The translations under genes and the position numbers were made by a program. Below are positions 10,556-22,500 of a DNA stretch of 64,000 nt, piece by piece; within the stretch, counting starts at the first letter, position 1; each line of letters opens with the position of its first letter. Under the pieces are notes generated by a model. The model had not been told where the DNA came from. It ran no database searches and was given only the letters and a program-made list of their open reading frames with translations. The stretch covers positions 3,350,169 through 3,414,168 of the forward strand of contig CM066913.1 in the NCBI GenBank assembly GCA_033964015.1, written 5' to 3'. This DNA comes from Scolanthus callimorphus (taxonomy: Eukaryota > Cnidaria > Anthozoa > Actiniaria > Edwardsiidae).

Positions 10556-13500
10556 GTACAGTAGCAGTGATGATACAGAACACAGTGGTAGTGATGATGG
10601 TTTTGTTGAAGATACAATAATGAAACAGACAGATTTAATCTACCTTTTCCTTGCAAGATCTCAGTATTTGTTTGCGAAATGTTTTGGGTGGAAGTGTTAA
10701 GGTATTTGCATAGGCTAATTTTGCGCAATTTAGACACAAATTATGTCAGATTCATTAAACAATATACTCAATCTGCATAGAAAATCTGATAAAGTGATCT
10801 CTAAGGTGCATTTTCTCACACACAAAAAATCAGACAACGCCCAATTGAGGTGTTAATTGGATTATCTTTAAACTCGAAATTTTCTAGTTTTTTTCGTTTT
10901 TCTTCCAGTGGCATGATAATCAAACAAAAATCGATACAAATTCATTATCCGGCTATCAAGATCAAGAGATCTGTGGCAGTGCATTTGATTTTCTTTTAAA
11001 TGAAGAAAATTATAAAGGATTTTATTAATTCGCAGTTGACCTTCAAGTTATACATTAACGAAAATGTCTATAGCCACGCACTGCCACAGATTTCTTCGTC
11101 TCGAATACATCTTCTTTCATGCCAAAATTCACGAAGATATCGTTGATTGTTTCCCCATAAAACATGTTTATGTACATGTCTATATGTCTGGCTGGGTGAT
11201 TTCTTCTTATTTCAAGCCGCTAATCATCTTCAAACGAGAAAAACTTGGCATACACAGCCAGAATGTGGCAAAACCTTCCATTCTGGATCGTTTCCTGCGG
11301 ATATCCGCTGAGCATTATGCCTGAATCCTCAAAAATACAATGGTCTACCTACCCCTCCCCCGAGAGTCATATTTTAGACACATGTTTTGGTTATTCATTC
11401 CATCGTAGTCGTCTCAAATTTCAGCACCCCAAAACACAGTTTCAAAGCTCATTTCCACTCCAGAATAGATCAAAACTAAAATAGAAACCTTTTAGCAACA
11501 CAATCAAGAGTATATTGCGAAGAAAATATAGTTTTTGAGCTAAATAATATTTGTGTGACTTTTTGTTTGATTGTCAAAAGTAACAGGATTAGTCTACTCC
11601 TCGGGTTACTTATTAATTGAAGTGAAAATCACCGATTTTTGAATGTGGTATTAGTCCGTTTAGAAAGCAGTTTTTCAAAAACAAATTTCAGATAACTAAA
11701 TTAGGTCTAGCAGTCTTTCTATCTGCAAAATATCACGAAATTCTAAACACCTAAATTTTCTTTCATTTTAGCCTAGGCTAATACCTTAATGTTGATGTAG
11801 ATGATGCTGATGCTGATGTTGATGAAGATAATGGTGCTGGTGCTGGTAGAAGTAGTAATATTTTATTTGCACATGTATGTAAAGCTGTTGTTGATGATGG
11901 TGGTGTTGGTGATGATAATATTGATAATGGTGGTAATAGTGATAATAGTCCCTTCCATGTTTTCTTCATCTTTTGAAATCTCGGAAAGTAGTTGAATCAC
12001 ACCTACGCCTTTGAATAGTGTTGTTATCTGGTAGTCATTGTTCCGTCCCTTGGCGGATACTCCTCGCTTCGGTTTGGCAGTATAACCAGATCACTCCAAC
12101 AACTCTTAGTTTTATTTGCTTGTTGAAACTTTGTGAATTATATGCGATAAATGAGTGTGAAATGTGTGTGGTAAAAACGGAATGAACTTACAAGGGTCTA
12201 TATCTAGCGAAATCTAACTTAAATCTCCCTGCTACAGAATACAATGATTGTTTTAAGCAGCAGAAATCTAGCTAAAAATATCGTCCAATAGCAAGCGAAT
12301 ACAATGCTTATCTTTCTAAAAACTATGCTAAATATTCTCTAAAATGTGAAACTCAAACATGTAAAATGATCTATACGCAAAATGGAATACAAATAAAACG
12401 ATCAAGTGATAACAAGATCACGAAACTAGGGCTAGGCTGTAACAACTATAGCGTGATGATAATTGCGTGACAGCACAGTCATAGTGTCTGTGATTAGAGC
12501 ATTGTTTATGACTATAGGACCCAATTATACTTTATTCTTAACCTGCTTTGCTTACTTTTACTACACAGATCTTACGAGAGTACTTTACCGATCTACTGTC
12601 TCTGAGTGAAGTGCTGTTGAGGTCACCTGATCCTTCAGTTTGCTCCTATGCATGTTTGGTTTACCGTCAGGCCTTTATTGTCTTTGACCAGTACTGTCGC
12701 CAGGTAAATTACTCACTCTTGTAGCCCAAACGGATATGGTGGCAAAAATGTATATGGCTTGAGGGACAACTTTACACGACCTCATACCATTAATTCGAAA
12801 GAAAAAGATGGCGATCATATTTCTATTAAGGCAACCAAATTTCACTATTTAGGAACTAGAATTTTTTATTTAGGCGCCTATGACACCTCAAATAACGTTC
12901 GGGCCCTAAATTGTCTAATACTACATTTACAGAATTGGCTTTTCAGCAATAACAACAACAACACTTATTTTCTGTCTCAGGAAATCATAGGTTCTTTGGT
13001 GACGCATATTGGTAGTGGTTATGCGTCAGAAGCAGACGCTTCCCTTGACGTCCTGTCAACACTGGTGGAATCACATACGAACGTTATGGCACCTTTCGCG
13101 GTCTTCATCAAGGTAAATACTTTGTTGGAGCAGATTCAACTTTGATTCTTTGGAATCCCACAAAGCTCGGTTGGCATGGAAAGACATTTTCCTTTTCACC
13201 TCAGCAACAAAAGTGGGAAAGCTAGAGCTGTGCTCATGAAAAGCTTTAACGAAAAGTCATGGCTAAAAGGACCAGAAGGACCTGATTAATAATTCATAGG
13301 CTTCACGGTAGAACGAAGCAACACCCAGTATTTGTTTAGCTGTAAGCTCACGCACCTTCTTCAGTTTAGAAATTCATTTGAAATGTTCTACAACTACCAG
13401 GATACATGTATATTTATATCTACCTTTATCTATAACACTTTTTCTTGACAATTTTGTTCGCCAACTTTTCATTTGCCGACATGCGCACACATACCAGTAG

Positions 13501-16500
13501 CTTGAGTTTATTTGAAGGATACCACTAGACTTACCAGTCTAAGGGAATTATACTGTTATTAATAAAGTTTTAGAATTTTTAATGAAAAGACACAATCTTT
13601 ATTGGTTCCTTCAGGGCATCTTGGACTACCTGGATAACCTGACGATGGCGCAGATCCGCAAAGTGTTTTCAATGCTCAGTACCCTGGCATTCCACAACCC
13701 TCAGGATGGTGGGATGATACAGGTATGTCTTCCAGGAATAAGACTAATCCTGGAACAGGGTATCGTAAGGCAGGCTAAAGTAACGGGATACTAACCTGTT
13801 CAGGGGAGTGAATGGTGTGAGGAAAGGGAAAAGAAATCATACATTACTCCCTCTCGCTCCGGTTTGAGATTTCTAAGTAGGCTCTGAAACATGGCGGACT
13901 GTCGGAGTGCATTCAAGGTGCACCCTCCCCTGTGTTAGGTAGGCTTGCAACGGCTAGAGGGCAGTCAAGCCATCATCGCGCAGAATCCTTTTGTTTAAAG
14001 CGTCAGTTTTACCAAACAAAAGAGAGCTTGTTTTGCTGGATGTGCCTCAGTGAGTTCAGCGCTGATTATAAGAGCATTGTTCTGACTGTGTCCTGATTGG
14101 CTCTTTGTAAATACCCGATCTATCACTAAATGTAAATTGTTCATCGAAGAAATCGCAGAGGTCGCCATTACTTGTAAACTAAAACTCGCTCGTCCCTTTA
14201 AAATACGACAAGGATCACAACATGACTTATATCTTATGAAAGCGTGAAATTATCACAGAGATTACGTTCATTGATGTTTACTTTGCGGGTTTTGTAGCGC
14301 GAATGAAACCCGAATTCACTTCTAAAAATAACATCGGTTTACAAGAACGACAAAGGCCGCCATTCGTTGTAAACTTAACTTCGCTTGTACCGCTAAAATA
14401 CAGCACGGATCACAGCATAACTTATATAACATTACGTTTATTGACGTTTTAATCGATTTTAACTTTGTGAGTTTTGTAGCGCGAATGAAAACTTCGAATC
14501 AACATCATATGGTTTACAAGATCAGACTCCATTGTGAAATGGCAGTGGTTTTCCCGCGGGAGATTCAACTCCTCATTAGATATTCTAGTTTTGGATGAGA
14601 TCTTGGCCGCGAAACTTCATCTAAAATTTAATGGTTGAAATACTTGATCATGTTGCATGAAAAACGGCAGAGTAATAGATTTGTGTCTAAAGATCCATAA
14701 CCAATATCTAGTTTGCTTTTATGTTTTACTAATCGCCAAAGATTAACCAACGAATATGAAGCCCCATATGTTTTCGGCCTAAAATACCCCAAAGTTTGAG
14801 CTAAAGTTAATGGTTGAAAAACGCGCGTATTTGGGTCAGCAAAAAGCGAAACACAAAGTTTGAAGTGTCGTTAGCAATAACCAACATCTACTTTATTTTC
14901 AACGACAATTCTGTAGTTGTTATTTGAGGTTTAGTTTCAGGCTTTGACGTGTTTTGGCCGTGTTCCTTTGTATTTCACAATAGAAAATAAGAAAGCGCCT
15001 TTGAATTAAGCGCGCCAGACCATGTCACGTGACAACAAAATGTCGCTTCATTTTTCGCCATGTATGATTGGTGTTGGTGTCACAGTAGCGCTTCTCTGTT
15101 GTAATAGAATTTGCTGTAAATAGACATGAATTTTCTGTTTTTCCAGGATGATGTCCACATTGTAATTCGGAAACAGCTTTCAAGTGATAATCCCAAGTAA
15201 GTGGTTTGGGTACACTTGGCTAAAGTGCATACTTATTTTGTCTTGTTTTATTAACACATCTTTAATTCCCATCCGCTGACAGATACAAGAGAATTGGTAT
15301 CATTGGCGCTATCATGATAGTTCGAGGGATGGCTCGAGTCAGGTACTGTGTATGCCCGGGGGGGGGGGGGAGTACTCCCTTACAAGAGCTATACGGGTAT
15401 GTGCCGCCAAACGGGGTCCCGATTTCTTCCTCCAGCCGATAGAACGGGGTATCGTTTAGGAACCGTCCACTAGAACGGGGTATGATAATGAATACCACCC
15501 AGTAAAATCTTCAAGGAAGCGACCCGGCGGTCACGTATTGTTTTATTTAATGTAAAGAATTCAACAAGCGCTAACATTCTATTACAGATAAAACCGTAAC
15601 ATGTAAACAACAACAATTTTGATTTGCAGGTATCATTAATTTCTCTTTAGAACGGGGTCTTATTTTGGGCACAAAAAAATTGAACGGGGTAGCTTTTCTT
15701 CAAAAAATCGTCCGCATTTGAAATTCGCAGCGGCACATACCCACCTTATATCAAGCCAAGTACCCCCCACCCCGGGTGTGTATGCCTACGGACACAACGA
15801 ATGTCGGGGATGCTTGACTGGAAGAATGAAATTGCAAGAGATTGCAATGAGGACACGGCTCTGATGAATGTTAGAGATAGCAAGGATAACGCTACTCCAC
15901 CTTGTCATAACCTTGTCACATCATTTGTAAAGATCAAACTTCATACAAAAGATGAAAATATTGAGTAGCATTAGAGTAAGGATGGTCATGAAGCCTAACA
16001 CCATGTTATTGTACCATCTCTTTGTTCACTTAGTCAGAGGAATCATTTTGTTTGTACCAAACTTCAGCCAGTAAGATTCAGTGTGCACACTCAGACATGC
16101 ATATAAGATGAGCACACACAAAATATTGTGTACTGTCAATGCCTCTCTCAACTTTTGAAGTTTCCCGAGCTCTATTAACTACGATGAAAGTATGTTGGTT
16201 TGATCAGTCAAAAGCACATAACCCTATAATCTATTGAAAAACATTCACATATCAAGATCGTTTCCGTTGAAATGTGTCGTTTTCTAAAATTACCTTATAT
16301 GGAAGTTTCAACTTACCATATTTGGAGTTACAGAAGTTTTCCTAGCTTATTTCGTACCCTAAATTGCCAAAAGGTTCGACAAAACTTGCAGATTTTGGAG
16401 AGACACGCTATTTGTGTTGGCCGCCATCTTTGCTTTGGTCCCCAGGAGCCCGAAAATAGCTACACAGGTAGCCCGCGTCACGCACGGGTAAGCACTGACA

Positions 16501-19500
16501 AAAACGACACATTTATCTTGAATCGACACAGGGTCGATGATGAAGACGATACAGTAGACTCGTGCTCGCAGCCGCAAACATCCCTCAGTAACGACGTTTA
16601 TAGGCAGGTTAGCGCTACCTATAGTTACTTTAAAGATTTATATATTCTTCATGTTGGCCCAGTCTCGCGAAACTAGCCGATCTCTAGCTGCCTCGCGCCC
16701 AACCACCTACTATAACCGACCTCGCCGAACACCCAATCAACTGGTCGTGAGTCAGCAGCGATGATATACAGTCGATAATAATCTCGCTTCATTGACGAGC
16801 AACATTTATTAGTTCATTTATTACATCAAAATTATATGAATTCTGTTTCAAAAATATATGCACTTGAAATTCTTCGTTACACCATTACCATAAGATTATT
16901 TATCTTGCAGGTCTCGAAATTGCGACAGTATCAGTCGCAAAAGCGACCAGAATTTTCCACTTTGCGACAAAAACACATCAGCGTCGCAAATATCGACTAG
17001 TTTCGTAGATATTCGTTAGCGTTTGCCCTCAATTGTGCTACTCACGGGAAAGGCGCAAAATTGCGACTTTTAATATCGAGCCTTGTCTTGTAACACTGAC
17101 CACTGACATCAAAACCAACCGGTCAGTGTTCAGGTTGGTTTATCCCACCATCTCACCTTTTTGCATGACGCGCCTTCTTCCTTCACACGCTTGTTTGCTA
17201 ATCCCAATTTCCGTCAGGTGATCAACTTGTTGGACATGGTGCGGACGAGTGTAAGCCGTATTGCTATGGCAGCGGCGCTATTTTATGACGAGCTCGCTAA
17301 AGTTGTAGAGCAAGGCGATGTTGATCCCAAGGTCAAGGTGAGTTAAGGGCAGGGCACAATCCCCACCATGTTATGGGAGAGAACAACTTCGTTCTCCTAG
17401 GGGTGGTGTGGATGTAAACACCCTTATTTTCAATGAGATGTTGGCATTTGTGTTAAACACCGTGAAAAGAAAATATTGAAAAACAACCAATATATCTCCT
17501 CTCCTGTTTTATGCTTCCATAGAGATGGATCAGTGATACAGTGGTGTCAGATTTTCAGGACGATTTTCTAGTGGATAGAGAAGCGCCGTTACCCAAGTAA
17601 GGAGTTTATATATATTTGCATTCAGCAATTCAGAACGAAAAAGTACACCAACTGATCAGATTATTCTAGACAAAAATGCAATAAAAAACAGTGAAATAAA
17701 TTTTTCGTGACAGGGACAGCCTTCCCATTGATTTCCTGTACGGTTTGGATGAAGTAGAAGAAGGGAGCATTGCTGTTAATATTCTCCCTCTACTACTAGC
17801 TGCCTTAGCGAGAAACAAACAAGCCGATAAAGACAGGTACGCACATAAAACAGCAATCGATCCGAATCCTTCAAGTATGAAGTCTAGATTCCTGAACTAA
17901 GTATGCCTACCAGAGAGTCCCTGAAGATGATTTATATATAGATTCCTGAAGTAGGTGCTTTAGGGCTGGTCTATACACGAACGCAAGCGCAAGGCACGCG
18001 GGTCAATCACAGCGACGCAAGCGCAAGCTTAAAATCAACATTAATTAGTTTGATTGCGTTTGCTGGATTTACTCTAGACGCATGCACATGGGGTCGCAAC
18101 GTCTCGTTCTTGCGCTTGCGTCTTTGCTTGCGTTCTAGCGTAAACCACATAAGGGAAATGTATGAGTTTGATATCCTTGCGCTTGCGTTCGTGTGTAAGC
18201 TAGTCCTTGATTGGTGATTGCGACACCCCAAACCTGTCGCACACTATGTGCGGTCTCACAAAGCAAATTATTACAGAATAACAGAAAATTAAACAACCCG
18301 CCCATAATGCATATCTTTGTTTTTGTTGACAAGATTCGATGCATCAGAAACTCGGACTTAAAGGTGCAAATGATGAAGTGTTTTGTACTTTTACAAGCGC
18401 TCCTCGCGTGTGTATGAAAAATGCTGGATTGACACGGGTTTTTGTCGCGTCCCTGAATTTTGATGGTATTGAAAATAGTAGCGAAACAGTGCATTATGGG
18501 CTGGGGCCGCTATAAATGAGAGAAGGTAGCCTCCCCCTCCCCCCCACAGGCTCTCTTTGTTTCTTGTGTAGAGCACGCCGGGAATGTTGGTTTACCTTGT
18601 GGCTCGCGCGCGCACATTTGTATGGGATTCCTAGTGCACACTCGTTTGTGTGGGTTCCTGTGAGGGCGTCCGGCCGCGCGAAAACTTCACCAGAAACAAA
18701 GAGAGCCTGTGGGCAGGCTAGAGAGAAGGCATCAATATTTTTGGCAAATAATGTATTCATTTTAAAGCTGTTCTGCTCCATTGTACTCTGTTGTATTGTA
18801 GATCGCCACCCGCCTCTCTTATTTGCCTTGCATCTCACTTCCGCCTGTTGCGCACGTGCGAACAGAGTCAGCACAAAGGGGATCTCGAAGGAATTGACGC
18901 CCTTTTAGGTAAACTCCAGAATGTATACACACGTTTTTTGCACTTTAGTGGGCACTTTTACTACCACTATCGAGAAATGTCTACCAGCATCTGGGCGCTG
19001 CAACGGTCATGCTGGTGCTGGACCGAACGCGCTGGACCAGCACGCGCCCAAATCCTCGCTTTTTGGGAGGGTCCCTAATATAACACGTCCCTAGTGGAAG
19101 TGATTTTTCTCGGAATACGCATAGGATTATTCAGTGGCCTTCGACTACGATCAGAAATAGTCCATTATGAAATTTTATTATCGATTGTTTTTTCTCAGGT
19201 TGTCCGTTAGTAAGCTATCAAGCCGAGATGATTGACAAATAGAAACCCTAACTCAGCAAGATCGAGAGGTCATCTGCAGTTCTCTGTTTTACACTGTCAA
19301 CTGGTTCAGGGAGGTACGTGCCGCAACATCTACTGAATCTGCATGAGTAACAATATTGAAATAAACGTTCGATTAAGAAGTTATGAGCTTAGCTGGGTTA
19401 TCAAGGGCCGTCACAGTGGAGGCAGTGATGGGCGGCGGCAGTGGTGAAGGCCACGGCGTTGTTGACGGTGGTGGTTAGTGATACTGGTAATGATAATGAT

Positions 19501-22500
19501 TATAATTATAATTATAATGATATTTGATGAATGATAATGGTGAATGTCGTGGTCATAGGGGGATGCAGTGTAGCCTTTTTAGAGTTGTATTGCATTTTAG
19601 GACAGCTTTTCCGATTTTGATGACAATTTTTTTTTATGTTAACAGGTAATCAATGCATTTTCGACTCAAGGTGATCCGGAGATGAGAGGAAAAACCCTGT
19701 CAAGGTTGAACGACATCACCACATTATATAGCCACATCGAGAAGGCATTGGCAGGTGGGCTTTACAAATAGGGATGGGACTTGAATGAGGATGGGAGCTA
19801 GCAAGGAAGGTTATAGAGCAGATTTCGCATGACTGTGAAAAGTGCCGCGGTACGGCGCGGTACTGTCGCGGTGGCGGTACGGAACCTGGCCTGCTGTAAA
19901 TGGAATTAAATCGCCAATGAAATCGCGTAGTCGCGGTACGGTCACGGTCGCGGCGCGGAACAACTTTGTCACGGTACTTTTCACAGTCATACGAAATCTG
20001 CTCTAGCGCTTTAGCTTACAGCCGAATTCGTAGTATCGCCATGATCCAAAGTCAAGATAACGACTTCCTTTGGGCGATTCTGCGTTGTCAATCAAAACAT
20101 AAATCACAATGAAAACCAGATTTTGCACTCGGGATCTAAAATTCCAGAGTAATTCTTCACGTAATTCTATCGAAAGTTTCATGCATGCCATTTTGTTCGG
20201 TCAAGTATTCAAAACAAGTTCCAAAGGTCTTCAGTTCGGATGTGCTTACTTTGATTGACAGCGCAGAATCGCCCAAATGAAATCGTAATCTTCCAATCGC
20301 GATACTACGAATTCGGTAGTAAACATTCTGGTCCCTAAAATGTGGCTGGAAAGCACATGAGCTTGGGTGTATTGGCATTACATTACGATCACGTGACATT
20401 AATTTGAATAATATTTTTCTGCTTGTGGTGCTTCCGTGTTCATATATCCTTCAGTGCATAGCAGAAGAAGAATACTCATGGGAAGGCCACGTGATCTGAA
20501 ATGGGAAAACATTCAAAGAGAAGCACCCCACTGTAACAACATGACGGAACTCCTCGCGTGCTCTTACGATACTATAGTGCTCTCTGAACTATCCTTTGGC
20601 TTCCAGAACTGCACATACGCACAATAAGCGTGAATCATTCCTAAAGCGTAGTTCCCAATGATCTCGATCGAATAATGTAATGAACTTTCCCTTCTATTGA
20701 CAGCTACTCCTACATTCGTGCCATCACCGGCAACATTTGACTGCGAGAACTCCACCCAGACCCCCGTGATTCCTCAGGCTGGTGCGGCGAAAGGGAAGAG
20801 AGGACGGAAGACCGCCAAAGGGTAAGATCAAGCGAAGCTCAAAATGGCACCCGATAAGTCTTTGTCTTAGTGGTTAAACAGGCGGTCCTCTCGTGGGTAA
20901 TTTAAAGGCCCATAGTCAACCGGGAACCTTTGCGCTTTGTTTTGTTATTTGATCTATTGTCATTCAACAGCTGTGATTGGCAAATTTGCATCGAGTTTTC
21001 AACTGCGTTTTATTCTTGTGAGCCTGCAATGCGACTTGGGTGCTTATGGGCCGAATAGAACACATATAGTATGATTTATGTGAAAGACATGCGGGATAGT
21101 GGAAGAACACGAGGAAATATTGAAACTCACGAGCCTTTCAAGGTTTTCGAATGTTCTCAACATTCCAAATGCGTTCACCAAAAACAATAGACATCTATGT
21201 TTTATTGCTTTTATAAAGTTTCATTTCCCGCGAGTTTATAACACAGAAAAGCACAGCTCTCGACCAATCAAAGCGCGCGGAATTGGGGTCTTTAGCCTGT
21301 AAAGACTAATTTCGATCAGTGGGGAGAGGTGAGCAGGTTAGATACTCTAATAAAAAAATGGTTAACGCAGTTCTTTTTTTTTTTTCAGAGAAGACAAGAA
21401 ACTGGATGATACCATTGATAAGGTGGGTTTAAAAAAAAAAGAGAAGAGAAGAAAAAAAAGGATTTGAAAAGAATTGAAAATGAAATGTAATTAAAAAAGA
21501 GAAAAACTGTCATAATCGTTCTTCTTTGTGATACATAAGATAAAGGATCTGGAGAAAGAGAACGAGAAGGAGCTGGACTCGACAGCCCTGACAGCAGTAG
21601 GGGACAAGGAGAAGCATGCCAAAGACAACAAACCACCCACAGTAGACATGGCGCACTACCGGGCTTATCTGAGGTTCGTTTAGAAACACTGTAAATTGAG
21701 TTTGATTCACAAGAGATCATCGGGGCATGTCATGTCCTTGTATTGCATGTTCGTCGCTCTTTGTTGAGGCAGAACATGCTTTGAAATGTGAAGTCTTCGC
21801 GCGAAATTAATCTGACAAAAATAAATCAAACATCATCAAACGTTTCAGAAATCAAAATAGAACAAAGATTGTAATTACCTGTTTGTTTGTTTCTTCTTGT
21901 TAAAGGGAGTTGGATTTCACGGTATTCAGCATTCTCAAGTGTGGACTTGTGTCTAAAGCAGTTCTCGACTCTGACATGAACACCGAGGTAATATAATAAT
22001 GTAATTCTGACATGAACTGATAGTGTTCTTTCTGTTGATGAGGGTGCCAAGAAAAAGGGAAGGCCACGTCGTTAACGTCAGCGCTGTATGCTGGCCTCGC
22101 CCATGGCAAAGGGAAGTAATAGTAATAGCAACAAATCAACATCAACAGTAATAACAACAACAACAACAACAACAGCAGAAGCAACAACAACCGCAAAAAC
22201 AACAGCAGCACGTCTTCAATGATTCGCGAGCAGGACTGGAATCTTGATCTTTTATCGTCATCTTTAGAGCGAGACTTCACAATCCCACGTGTTGGCTGAT
22301 AAAGAAAACTCTGGTTCGAGTATTCTTGATATTTTTCCAACAGGAGACAACAATTCTTCAACTCCAGGCCCCCCATCTTCACTTCCTTCTGGACGATCTC
22401 CACCGGAAATTGAATCATTCGCTCTCTGCATCAGCCTCGTCCAGAAGGTCCTTTCTAAAGGTACCCACATTTCGCCTCCTCTTGTTGATACACGATATAG

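Noticed and set aside
16430..16500. A possible extra FANCD2 exon (acceptor at 16446, donor at 16467)
   Set aside because: Its inclusion breaks phase between exons 19 and 20, which join cleanly without it.
18494..18908. Open frames on both strands over FANCD2 exon 24
   Set aside because: Shadow frames; only 18802-18908 in the stated phase encodes conserved FANCD2 sequence.
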